Origin: JAKASV01 sp963754845
GTDB lineage: Bacteria > Babelota > Babeliae > Babelales > Vermiphilaceae
Direction of reading: 5' to 3'
DNA: 64,000 bases
Assembly (NCBI GenBank): GCA_963754845.1
Contig: CAVWHE010000001.1
Coordinates: 1-64,000 of the forward strand
Part shown: positions 44,541-52,895 of the stretch, one piece after another
Layout: each line of letters starts with the position of its first letter
Numbering within the stretch: position 1 is the stretch's first letter
Position numbers and translations under genes: made by a program
The notes under the pieces: model-generated
Told to the model about the DNA's origin: nothing
What the model saw: the letters and a program-made list of their open reading frames with translations, nothing else
The model's database searches: none

Positions 44541-45101
44541 ATGGATGTTAAACACACGGCGCTGGCACGCACCTACGCACAAGCCTTCCTCAATGTTTTT
44601 CCCGATGCAATCTCCTTGAGCAACTACAAAAGCCTTGTAGACCTCGAGGGCGTCCTCGGCGAACGCCGCTACTCTATGGTTTTTTTTAGCCTTCCCCACG
44701 TTTCCATGGAACGCAAAATGAAAGCCCTCGAGGAACTAACGACCGCATTCGGCGTACACGAAGCATTCAAAAAACTTTTTAAGCTTCTTGTCGAGCACAA
44801 CAGGGCGTGGCTAGCACATGAGATCACGCGGCAACTCTGTTTTGTATATCGGCAACGTAACAACATCGCACATTTTCGCGTAGAAAGTCCCCACGAGCTT
44901 AGCAGTGAGACCATGAAAACAATCACGGCATTTTTGGTGCGTGCCACGCAAGCAACCGTCATTACCGAACCGCGCCGCACGGAGAACCTGATAGCCGGTA
45001 TTCGCCTTGAGAGCGACACACTCGCGTGGGAATATTCAGTGGCAAAACACCTCAGGAACCTCAGGCGCACGTTTAATGCCGGGCATATGGTGGAGGTATA
45101 A
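44541..45101 (+). CDS. atpH: ATP synthase F1 subunit delta
   Basis: The 186-residue protein has the delta/OSCP pattern: ARTYAQAFLNVF at the N-terminus, helical N-domain, VEHNRAWLAHEITRQLCFVYRQRNN in the middle, and the C-terminal strand-helix segment RTENLIAGIRLESDTLAWEYSVAKHLRNLRRT-type (seen as IAGIRLESDTLAWEYSVA). It caps F1 and binds the b stalk. Located between atpF and atpA, the normal order. Confidence 0.9.
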   Translation: MDVKHTALARTYAQAFLNVFPDAISLSNYKSLVDLEGVLGERRYSMVFFSLPHVSMERKMKALEELTTAFGVHEAFKKLFKLLVEHNRAWLAHEITRQLCFVYRQRNNIAHFRVESPHELSSETMKTITAFLVRATQATVITEPRRTENLIAGIRLESDTLAWEYSVAKHLRNLRRTFNAGHMVEV

Positions 45102-45133
45102 GGGACCGAGGGGAAGAGGATCACGAGGATCAC

Positions 45134-46636
45134 ATGGATATCAAAAGCACGGATCTTGTTTGGCTTCTTGAAAAATCGCTCAGGGACATCGGTCAAGAAA
45201 AGCTCGAGGAAATTGGCATCGTCGTTCAGATCGGTGACTACATTTGCAAGGTCCACGGGCTTCGCAACGCCGTCTTCGGTGAGCTCATAGAATTTGACGG
45301 CGGCAACAGCGGCGTTGTCCTCAATCTCGGGCAGGACTTTGTCGATATTTTTCTCCTCTACGCATCAGTTGCCGTCGCCGAACTCGAGGTCGCCCGCCGC
45401 ACAGGCGGCGTTTACAAAACCGTTGTAGGGATGGACCTCATAGGACGCGTCATCAATGCACGCGGCCAACCCCTCGACGGTCTCGGTCCTCTTAAGACGG
45501 TCGAGCGGCTGCCCATAGAGGCACCCATCGCCTCCATCATTGAACGAAGCCCTGTCAATAAATCTCTTGAAACCGGCATCATGGTCATTGACGCCCTCGT
45601 ACCCATAGGGCGCGGACAGCGCGAGCTCATAATAGGAAACCGCAATACCGGAAAAACGACGATAGCTCTTGATGCCATCACACACCAACGCGGCAAAAAT
45701 GTCCTTTGCATCTACGTATCCATCGGCCAACGCCAGGCAAATTTGGCACGTATCGTCAATCATCTCCAGAACAGCGGAGCCATGGAATACACCGTTGTCG
45801 TGAGCGCCGATGCCGGTGAGACCGTCCTCAACCGGTACCTCGTCCCTTACGTGGGATGTACCATCGGCGAACATTTCCGCGGCAGCGGCCACGACGCCCT
45901 CGTCGTATACGACGATCTCAGCAATCACGCTGTTGCATTTCGCGAAATGTCGCTTCTTTTACGGCGTGCTCCCGGTCGCGAGGCTTACCCCGGTGACATC
46001 TTTTATCTTCACTCGCGGCTTCTTGAACGTGCCGGCAAACTAGCGCGTGGCGGTTCCCTCACGGCACTACCCATCGTCAACATCCAAGGAGACGACATCA
46101 CCGCATACGTACCAACCAACCTCATCTCGATTACCGATGGACAAATTTTCCTTGATACGCGCCTCTTCAATCAAGGCATTCGACCAGCAGTCAACATAGA
46201 ACTTTCTGTATCGCGTGTCGGCAACGCGGCACAAACGGCGGCGATAAAAAAGATGACAAAAGCCTTGCGCCTTGAACTTGCGCAATACCACGATCTTCTC
46301 AGCTTTGCCCAATTTGGCACCGAGCTTGATGAAGTTTCTCAAAAAAGCCTCGCGCGGGGAGCAATTGTCGTCGAAATCCTCAAACAACCGCAGACCGCGA
46401 CGTACTCCTTCGCCGACCAAGCCCTTATGCTCTTTCTTGTTGCCGAAAATTTCCTCGAGGAAGTTTCCCTTGGCCACATTCGCGACTTTGCAACGCAATT
46501 TGTAAGCTACGTGAAATCAGTCTATCAGGACATGTATAGTACGCTCGTCAAGACGGCCGATATCACCGACGAAGATCGCATCAAGATACGTGAGGTTGCC
46601 CGTGAATTCAGCTTGCTCTTTGTTAACAAACGCTAA
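45134..46636 (+). CDS. atpA: ATP synthase F1 subunit alpha
   Basis: 500 residues, typical length. It contains the family signature RRAPGREAYPGDIFYLHSRLLERA-type segment near 275, VSIGQRQANLARI, NIQGDDITAYVPTNLISITDGQIFL, and SRVGNAAQ with the conserved Arg near the catalytic site of beta. The P-loop reads GNRNTGKTT instead of the common GDRQTGKTA; alpha's nucleotide site is non-catalytic, so this is tolerable. No atpG, atpD or atpC follows: the next gene is a tRNA, so gamma, beta and epsilon must lie elsewhere. Confidence 0.97.
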   Translation: MDIKSTDLVWLLEKSLRDIGQEKLEEIGIVVQIGDYICKVHGLRNAVFGELIEFDGGNSGVVLNLGQDFVDIFLLYASVAVAELEVARRTGGVYKTVVGMDLIGRVINARGQPLDGLGPLKTVERLPIEAPIASIIERSPVNKSLETGIMVIDALVPIGRGQRELIIGNRNTGKTTIALDAITHQRGKNVLCIYVSIGQRQANLARIVNHLQNSGAMEYTVVVSADAGETVLNRYLVPYVGCTIGEHFRGSGHDALVVYDDLSNHAVAFREMSLLLRRAPGREAYPGDIFYLHSRLLERAGKLARGGSLTALPIVNIQGDDITAYVPTNLISITDGQIFLDTRLFNQGIRPAVNIELSVSRVGNAAQTAAIKKMTKALRLELAQYHDLLSFAQFGTELDEVSQKSLARGAIVVEILKQPQTATYSFADQALMLFLVAENFLEEVSLGHIRDFATQFVSYVKSVYQDMYSTLVKTADITDEDRIKIREVAREFSLLFVNKR

Positions 46637-46746
46637 AGAGTGCACTGCGAGCCAATGAAGTATAATTGCCGCGTGTGTTGCGTCTCTGCTATACTGGTTG
46701 TGGAAGCCGGAATCGCGGAGTACCTACCTCGCCAGGCTGCCATATC

Positions 46747-46823
46747 GTGCCCGTAGCTCAGTTGGATAGAGCGACGGACTTCTAATCCGTAGGTCGCAGG
46801 TTCAAATCCTGCCGGGCACACCA
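46747..46823 (+). tRNA. tRNA-Arg (anticodon UCU)
   Basis: The cloverleaf folds fully: acceptor GTGCCCG with CGGGCAC, D stem GCTC/GAGC, anticodon stem ACGGA/TCCGT with loop CTTCTAA (anticodon TCT, positions 34-36), T stem GCAGG/CCTGC with TTCAAAT. The 3' CCA is encoded. It reads AGA codons. It lies between atpA and a minus-strand gene. Confidence 0.97.
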
Positions 46824-46840
46824 CTCTCCCTTCAGCCAAA

Positions 46841-47620
46841 TTAGTGGTCGGAGACGTCTCGGCGCCGCGGTGTCACGCGCGCGAGTCTTTCGTCAACGTC
46901 GGCAAAGCGTGCCTGCATCCGTGCCTCGAGAGTACTGAGTCTGTCGACAAGACTGTTAAGTTCAGCAACATTACGGCCGCAAGCAGAACGCCTCTGATGA
47001 ACAGCTCCTTCACAAGAAGCGGACCCTTCATCACGTTCATCGTGGTGTTCAAGAAGAAGTCCCATGAGACGATCGTAATTGTCGGCAAGAGCATCGACGC
47101 GCCTCCGCAAGGCATCTACGGCAGTGTCGTGAGTGAAGGTATGCCCGGAATGCACATCACGATGCTCATCATTCGTCACGTTGCTATCACTATCACTCTG
47201 CGCCGATGAGCCAAAAGAACCAGATGACCGCCTGCTGCACGATGCGAGCGCCGCATTCTCAGAAACCGCAAGTTCCTGGGGCCTTGAAACAGGCTCAACA
47301 ACCGGAGGAGGTGCAGGGATTGGCTGAGGCTGAACTTCGCGGACAAACATAAACTCCCCCATAAAACGCTGCTGCGCAAACCACTCTTTCAACGCTCGCG
47401 GCATGAAAATATTGGCAAGAACGACGGTGGCAGCACTCGCCTGAGCAACATTCCAGAGCGTGCGCGTAGTCCTGTTTACCAAACAACGCCGTGCCCCTCG
47501 AACAAACGTTCCAGCAAACCTGCCGGCCAGGGCCCTAAAATTCAGCGCCTCGACCGTCGTCACAGCATGAATACAGAGAATAGAAAAAATAGCACCAAAA
47601 AAAACGCCTTTGCTCTTCAT
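46841..47620 (-). CDS. Exported/anchored coiled-coil protein
   Basis: The 259-residue protein starts at ATG 47620 after AGGGG, with a signal peptide (GVFFGAIFSILCIHAVTTVEA) and a second hydrophobic stretch (VAQASAATVVLANIFM, about 58-74). A Pro-rich linker (QPQPIPAPPPVVEPV) and a Ser/Asp/His-rich part follow, then a C-terminal coiled coil (VDALRRRVDALADNYDRLM, LNSLVDRLSTLEARMQARFADV). The N-terminal plan matches the large protein at 37581-40232 and may mark a small family. No enzyme motif; function unknown. Confidence 0.7.
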   Translation of the reverse strand: MKSKGVFFGAIFSILCIHAVTTVEALNFRALAGRFAGTFVRGARRCLVNRTTRTLWNVAQASAATVVLANIFMPRALKEWFAQQRFMGEFMFVREVQPQPIPAPPPVVEPVSRPQELAVSENAALASCSRRSSGSFGSSAQSDSDSNVTNDEHRDVHSGHTFTHDTAVDALRRRVDALADNYDRLMGLLLEHHDERDEGSASCEGAVHQRRSACGRNVAELNSLVDRLSTLEARMQARFADVDERLARVTPRRRDVSDH

Positions 47621-47765
47621 AAAAAACCCCTGAGAAAAATTCTGGCGAAGAAAAAGCTCATTGAAGTGGAATCATGACAAACCATCTCATCCCGGGAAAT
47701 CATATCACAAGGAGACAAACATTAAAAAAGCCCCCACGACAGGTGTGAGTGTGTGACAGCTCTGT

Positions 47766-49181
47766 CTATGTCTTCCCGAGGACCCTGTGCTTGAGCTCGC
47801 TCTTGTCGTGTATATTCTCTTCAAGCTGGAGCGCATACGCATCTTTGAGAAGTCTCCCCATGGCCTGACCGGGCTCAATGACGTCGATGAGATCACGTCC
47901 CAGGAGAACAGGCGGCTCTGGCTCCCTGGCAACATTGAGCTCATGAGCCTTTGCAAGAAACGTGTCAACAACGTTTTCATAGGTCCCATCGGTGCTGCAT
48001 TGTGGGTCGGGGGAGCTTGTGCGCCCACCTATGTCGGCACGGGCAAGGAGGGCAAGAAGTTCAAGAGTCGCATTGGGCGCAAGTTTTCGAGCAAGCCACT
48101 TGTACGCCGACGGTCCCGCGCCATCGGCAGCAAAAAGAAGAACACTCATGTGATAGCGAACAAGCGCACTCACGATGGGCTCAAGATCCCTTTTGACTGT
48201 CACACGTTTGAGAAGTTTTCGTGCAAGAGGTACACCGGCTTTGGCATGACCAAAACTTCGCCAACGTCCATCGACAAACTCTGTCGTCACCGCCTTGCCA
48301 AGATCGTGGCACAGGGTTGCAAGCATAATGATGATTTTTTGGCGCGTATTTTCATACTCAAGCTGTGCTGCGTAATCAAGTGCCACCATCGTGTGTTCTA
48401 AGGCGTCGCCTTCCGGATGCCAGCACTCATCCTGATGGACGCCATCAAGGGCTGCAAGTTCCGGCACAAGTTCTTCGAGCCTATCGATGACCTTGAGCCA
48501 GAGGAATCCTCGCGACGGATTATCCGATCTGAGCAGAAGTTTTTCATATTCATCGCTTATGCGCTCACGCGAAACACCCTCAAGAGACATGGTAGCGCAC
48601 ACCGTGTTGAGCGTTTCATCGGGATTCATGGCAAAGCGACCGATAAAATGCATAACGCGATAAAAGCGCAAGGGATCTTCGACAAAAAGACGCACATCAG
48701 GAGTGCGCAGTACACCGCGTGCCATGTCGACGCGCCCACCAAAAGGATCAATGAATTCGTGTGATACGAGGTTGATCGCCATGGCGTTCATGGTAAGATC
48801 GCGCCGGCGCAACGCACTCGTTATATCCATCGTTGGGTCAATGACGACAACTGGTTTGCGACCGGCACTATCACTGCGTGGCAAGGACCAATCAACATCA
48901 AGGGAAGAAAGGCGCATAACACCAAAGGAGACACCAACGGTGTTAACGGCACCAAAAGCACCCAGTTCACGCGCAAGGGTGTTGGCATCAAGCCCATGCA
49001 CCTCTACGTCAAGGTCTTTGATGGGGCCCCCGAGTACAAGGTCCCGTACGGCGCCACCAACTAAAAAAATTGAAGCTCCAGCTTTATCAAGAGCCCTGAT
49101 AATACCGATGATCGGAGGCCGGCGGACAAGGGCATCTTCAAGAGAATTTTGAATGTTAATGTCAATTTTTGTAGACTCCAT
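47766..49181 (-). CDS. CCA-adding enzyme / poly(A) polymerase family nucleotidyltransferase with HD domain
   Basis: The 471-residue class II tRNA nucleotidyltransferase-like protein shows the head domain FLVGGAVRDLVLGGP (39-53), the metal-binding DLD (56-58), RRRDLTMNAMAI, DPFGGRVDMARGVLRT and EDPLRFYRVMHFIGRF for nucleotide recognition. It has a C-terminal HD domain (LATLCHDLGKAVTTEF near 295, ALVRYHMSV), as in E. coli-type CCA enzymes. All three tRNA genes in the window already encode CCA, so the role may be mainly end repair. A poly(A) polymerase cannot be excluded. There is no strong ribosome site at ATG 49181. Confidence 0.88.
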   Translation of the reverse strand: MESTKIDINIQNSLEDALVRRPPIIGIIRALDKAGASIFLVGGAVRDLVLGGPIKDLDVEVHGLDANTLARELGAFGAVNTVGVSFGVMRLSSLDVDWSLPRSDSAGRKPVVVIDPTMDITSALRRRDLTMNAMAINLVSHEFIDPFGGRVDMARGVLRTPDVRLFVEDPLRFYRVMHFIGRFAMNPDETLNTVCATMSLEGVSRERISDEYEKLLLRSDNPSRGFLWLKVIDRLEELVPELAALDGVHQDECWHPEGDALEHTMVALDYAAQLEYENTRQKIIIMLATLCHDLGKAVTTEFVDGRWRSFGHAKAGVPLARKLLKRVTVKRDLEPIVSALVRYHMSVLLFAADGAGPSAYKWLARKLAPNATLELLALLARADIGGRTSSPDPQCSTDGTYENVVDTFLAKAHELNVAREPEPPVLLGRDLIDVIEPGQAMGRLLKDAYALQLEENIHDKSELKHRVLGKT

Positions 49182-49232
49182 GTAGGTACCGTCGGGTTGA
49201 GATGGTCACGTCAAAAACAATAAGGAGACTTC

Positions 49233-50183
49233 ATGAAGTACCCCGTCGTTGCTATCCTACCATGGGTCTTTGGCATGATGCTAACTTCGCGAATTATGGC
49301 GTTCTCAGTTGACAGCATTTTCCGACAAACGCGAGAAAAATTAACATCTCTTTTTGCACCGGCCGTGCACACCGAAATCATCGAAAGAAACATCGCATGT
49401 TCCACGCACAAGAAGCTTGTCATTGATAATCCCCACGGTTCAATAAAAATAAAGGCCGACTGGGAACAAGCTGCAATTTCCCTGAGAGCGGTGAAAAAGG
49501 CGACAGCGGCCAATCTTGCAAAAATACACGTCGACGTTGATGCAACCGATCCGGACGTGGTACGCATGAAAACCGTTTTTCGCGACACGGCGGTAAAGGG
49601 CTCAGTTGATTATGCCCTTATCGTACCCAAACGCATGGCGGTTCGCCTCAAAAATGGTAACGGAGCAGTCAAGGTCAAACGCTTCGATGGCCAGGTTTGG
49701 GCTCACACGGAACGTGGATCCATCGAAATTTCGTGCGTGACCGATGCCATAGAAGCATCCATTGGCGAGAGTGGCTCCATCACAATCGCCGATTCATCAG
49801 GATCTATCATGGCATCAACCAACCGCGGCGACGTACACATCGGTGGCGCACGAAACTCGGTTGTTGCACATGCCCCTCGCGGGTCAGTCATCGTCGAGGC
49901 ACTCAACGTACCACCGACAAGCTCACTCTGCCTCAGCGCCGCCGGATCCCTTGAGCTTATTCTTCCAACGACAACCGACGCCTATGTCAAGGCAAAAACG
50001 GACCATGGAAGGATAATCTCTGAACGTCCTATAACATTGGCAAGCAAGACGATCACGCTTGACGGCGAATCATGGCAACGCTTTGAACGTAACATCGAAG
50101 GAACCATAGGAAAGGGCCTGGCAGAAATTTCGCTGGCAAGCACACACGGAACGGTGAAGATTCGCTCCTCAGCAACGGCCTAA
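49233..50183 (+). CDS. Exported DUF4097-like beta-solenoid protein
   Basis: The 316-residue protein starts at ATG 49233 after AAGGAG, with a signal-like N-terminus (VVAILPWVFGMMLTSRIMA). The body is a series of short strands with Gly/Ser turns (VRLKNGNGAVKVKRFDGQV, HTERGSIEISC, GESGSITIADSSGSIMAS, NRGDVHIGGA, APRGSVIVEA, DHGRIISERP). This is the pattern of DUF4097/DUF2807-type putative adhesins that form a right-handed beta-solenoid. Surface location is inferred; function unknown. Confidence 0.75.
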   Translation: MKYPVVAILPWVFGMMLTSRIMAFSVDSIFRQTREKLTSLFAPAVHTEIIERNIACSTHKKLVIDNPHGSIKIKADWEQAAISLRAVKKATAANLAKIHVDVDATDPDVVRMKTVFRDTAVKGSVDYALIVPKRMAVRLKNGNGAVKVKRFDGQVWAHTERGSIEISCVTDAIEASIGESGSITIADSSGSIMASTNRGDVHIGGARNSVVAHAPRGSVIVEALNVPPTSSLCLSAAGSLELILPTTTDAYVKAKTDHGRIISERPITLASKTITLDGESWQRFERNIEGTIGKGLAEISLASTHGTVKIRSSATA

Positions 50184-50224
50184 CACAGCCCCGTCATCCC
50201 GGCACAAAGTACTTGCTAGAAAAT

Positions 50225-50300
50225 TGGTGGAGCTGACCGGATTCGAACCGGTGGCCTCATGAATGCGACCCATGCGCTCTACCAACTGAGCTACAGCCCC
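50225..50300 (-). tRNA. tRNA-Ala (anticodon CGC)
   Basis: Minus-strand cloverleaf: acceptor GGGGCTG with CAGCTCC containing the G3-U70 alanine identity pair, D arm GCTCAGTTGGTAGAGC, anticodon stem CATGG/TCATG (closing G-T) with loop GTCGCAT, so the anticodon is CGC. T arm CCGG-TTCGAAT-CCGG. CCA is encoded. The anticodon loop starts with G instead of C/T at position 32, which is unusual. Confidence 0.93.
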
Positions 50301-50342
50301 ACGTCCCATTTTCAGCAACACGCAAGGACCCGATACAAAATA

Positions 50343-50418
50343 TGGTGGAGATGAGCGGGATCGAACCGCCGACCTCATGAATGCCATTCATGCGCTCTAC
50401 CAACTGAGCTACATCCCC
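50343..50418 (-). tRNA. tRNA-Ala (anticodon GGC)
   Basis: Minus-strand cloverleaf: acceptor GGGGATG with CATCTCC and the G3-U70 pair, D arm GCTCAGTTGGTAGAGC, anticodon stem CATGA/TCATG with loop ATGGCAT (anticodon GGC), T arm GCGG-TTCGATC-CCGC. CCA is encoded. It lies 42 bp from the other tRNA-Ala, is similar in sequence and was probably formed by duplication. Confidence 0.94.
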
Positions 50419-50581
50419 GCATAGGTCTCGCGTATCACCACAATAAATTAAAAGATCAATGTTCCATACATCGGAAACTTTAGCTATATTACCTTAAAAG
50501 ATTTGGCAGCGGATGGCAAGTATTTGTGTGTTACCTGTTTTCTTCGCCTCGTACATGTACACGTTGAAAGGAAAGGTTATC

Positions 50582-52432
50582 ATGCTCATGGCACAATCGA
50601 AAATACTCGTATCTCTCTGGGGGTGGTTATGTGCCTTCATGATCTTCGGTGGCGCCGAGCCTGCACGCACGCCGAAACTGACAGGTACATGTGTTGACGA
50701 TACCACCGTTTCACTTGAGATCACGATTCCCGCAGATCCTGATCACTACGTCTATGCCGATACTATCCAAATTTCGACGGACAGTCCCGCCATTAAACTA
50801 TCGGCGTGGCGCAGCACCGTTGATCCCATAACGCGCTATGACACAGTATTCAAAGAAAATCGGCGCGTTTTCCAAGAATCGCCAGTTCTGCGTCTGACGG
50901 CAACAAGAGGTGGCGGAAAAACAACGGCAGGGGAGACGGCAAAGGCTTTTGTTCACCTCACGTATTACACCAACAAGGATCGCGCGGCACATGAAGAACT
51001 TTTCCCTCTCGATTACGGAGCTGGGCTCCGGGGCGCGCAGGCTCCACACACGGCGTCGAAAAATGAGCCTAGCGAGTCTCAGCCAGTCGGTGCTTCGTCC
51101 GCACAGGTCAACGAACATACCACTACAAGAGCCGATGCGGCCAGTGCAACTGAGGCACGTACATCGTTGCTCGAATACATGAAGCACGCTGCACAAGCAA
51201 GTTCACTTCTCTGGATACGCGTTCTTATTGCCTTTGCTCTCGGGCTTCTTATGAGCCTCACGCCGTGCATCTATCCCATGATTCCCATTACCGTGGGCAT
51301 TCTCCAGGCGCAGCAAACGAAGGGTACACCGTCGTTCATACGCAACTTTGGCCTCGCCTGTTCATATACGCTCGGTATTTCAGCGACGTTTGCCCTCATG
51401 GGCCTTGCGGCTTCGTGGGCTGGTCAGGCTTTTGGTAGTTTCATGACGCACCCCTTGACGATACTTCTTATCGTTGCCCTCATGATCTACAGCGCCTTTT
51501 CTCTTTTTGGCTTTTACGAAATTTATGTCCCGAAGTTTCTTTCATCACACGGTGGTGGCAAAGGAGGAAGCATTGTTTCTGCCTTTGTTTTTGGCACCAT
51601 AAGCGGAACGGTCGCATCTCCGTGCCTTTCGCCGGGCCTTGTTTTTATGCTTACGCTCGTTGCAACGCTCAAGAGCGCCGTCGCTGGCTTTGTACTTCTT
51701 TTTGCCTTTGCCATCGGCCTCAGTCTTCCGCTTCTTATCATCGGAACTTTTTCCGGATCACTTGCCATGGCTCCCCGCGCTGGATCGTGGATGGTCGAGG
51801 TAAAACAGTTTCTTGGCTTTGTGCTCCTTGGCATGTGTTTTTATTTTATAGCACCCCTCGTAGGTCCTGCGGCACTGTACGCGTTGCTGGCTATTTTTTT
51901 GTTTGGCGTGGGCCTTTTTTATGCATACCATGCACGCTCGTACGTCGTCGGCCCTGCCATGCACATACTCAGTGGCCTGGGAGCACTTTTCATCATAGGC
52001 GCAACTCTTGCTGCCGGCAAAGCTTTTCGACTTTATGTGGCACAACAAACTCACGGTGGTGGTGCGCATGAAGTACTTGCATGGAACACCGATTATCGCC
52101 AAGCCCTGACAAGCGCGCGCCAACGCGGCACTAAACTTTTTGTCCTCGTTCACGCTCCGCGCTGTCTTGCATGCCAAGAACTTTCCCGCATGCTTGAGGC
52201 AAGCCCACGAGCCCAGAACGCCCTCAAAAATATCGTTGCCCTCGCGTGCGATATATCAAAGCGCGGAAACGCGAGCACACGCGTCATTGAAGAAAAATTC
52301 AGCGTCATGGGTGCTCCGACGTGCCTTCTCATAGATGAGCGCAGCGAAAAGGTTCTCCACCGCTGGGACGGTGAATTTGATGAGGAGGAATTCGAAAAAC
52401 TCGTTGCTACGCTCGAGGACAACCGCCAGTAA
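50582..52432 (+). CDS. DsbD-like thiol:disulfide interchange protein
   Basis: Starts at ATG 50582 behind AGGAAAGG; the longer frame to 50513 would precede the signal peptide (ILVSLWGWLCAFMIFGGAEP). The 616 residues have three parts: a periplasmic N-domain (about 30-175), an eight-helix DsbD/CcdA core with the redox-active cysteines in SLTPCIYPMIP (near 229) and GTVASPCLSPGL (near 350), and a C-terminal thioredoxin-like domain with CLAC (near 533). DsbD carries electrons from cytoplasmic thioredoxin to exported proteins. The N-domain lacks the usual paired cysteines (the QGC...CYPP element is replaced), so it may not relay electrons in the standard way. Confidence 0.9.
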   Translation: MLMAQSKILVSLWGWLCAFMIFGGAEPARTPKLTGTCVDDTTVSLEITIPADPDHYVYADTIQISTDSPAIKLSAWRSTVDPITRYDTVFKENRRVFQESPVLRLTATRGGGKTTAGETAKAFVHLTYYTNKDRAAHEELFPLDYGAGLRGAQAPHTASKNEPSESQPVGASSAQVNEHTTTRADAASATEARTSLLEYMKHAAQASSLLWIRVLIAFALGLLMSLTPCIYPMIPITVGILQAQQTKGTPSFIRNFGLACSYTLGISATFALMGLAASWAGQAFGSFMTHPLTILLIVALMIYSAFSLFGFYEIYVPKFLSSHGGGKGGSIVSAFVFGTISGTVASPCLSPGLVFMLTLVATLKSAVAGFVLLFAFAIGLSLPLLIIGTFSGSLAMAPRAGSWMVEVKQFLGFVLLGMCFYFIAPLVGPAALYALLAIFLFGVGLFYAYHARSYVVGPAMHILSGLGALFIIGATLAAGKAFRLYVAQQTHGGGAHEVLAWNTDYRQALTSARQRGTKLFVLVHAPRCLACQELSRMLEASPRAQNALKNIVALACDISKRGNASTRVIEEKFSVMGAPTCLLIDERSEKVLHRWDGEFDEEEFEKLVATLEDNRQ

Positions 52433-52479
52433 GGACGGCGCCCACCGGCGATGATGACAATGCCGTGCGCGAGCGTGTT

Positions 52480-52827
52480 TTAACGCTGTTTTTTGAATTC
52501 CTCATGGCGACCGACCACTTTGCGATCGTCGATTTTGAGCTTGTCCTTTTTTTCATGAAGTTCTCGATAGGCAACGTCAATGACACGATCGAGCGTGTCG
52601 TAAAAATCGGGCCCCTCGTAACTTGAAAAAACTTCATAGTGGGGGGTCTTGATACGCAGCTCAACGAGGTTGTGGGCGTGGATTTTAGAGGGAGCAAAAA
52701 CGAGATCGATATAAATGGGTGACCGCTCACCCTTGAGAAACTCTTCGACTTTCGCCAACTGATCGTTGGCGTGGTTCTCCATGACACCCGAATGAGGTAT
52801 ATCGCGAAACGTTATCCTTTTATTCAT
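52480..52827 (-). CDS. hpf: Ribosome hibernation promoting factor, short type
   Basis: The 115-residue protein of the HPF/YfiA family reads ITFRDIPHSGVMENHANDQLAKVEEF at its start (quoted pieces: RDIPHSGVME, DQLAKVEEF), then YIDLVFAP, LVELRIKTPHYEVFSS and the helix DTLDRVIDVAYRELHEKKDKL. It binds the 30S decoding region and inactivates ribosomes in starvation. The length shows no C-terminal dimerisation domain. ATG 52827 follows AAGGA. Confidence 0.88.
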   Translation of the reverse strand: MNKRITFRDIPHSGVMENHANDQLAKVEEFLKGERSPIYIDLVFAPSKIHAHNLVELRIKTPHYEVFSSYEGPDFYDTLDRVIDVAYRELHEKKDKLKIDDRKVVGRHEEFKKQR

Positions 52828-52895
52828 GGGATTTTCCTTCAGTCATATCTTTAATTACGTCTTCAATTACAATAAACATCATTCCTAGATTCGAA

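Noticed and set aside
46633..46839. Minus-strand ORF containing CPAGFEPATYGLEVRRS
   Set aside because: This is the well-known false protein read from the complement of a tRNA gene; the tRNA-Arg fully explains it.
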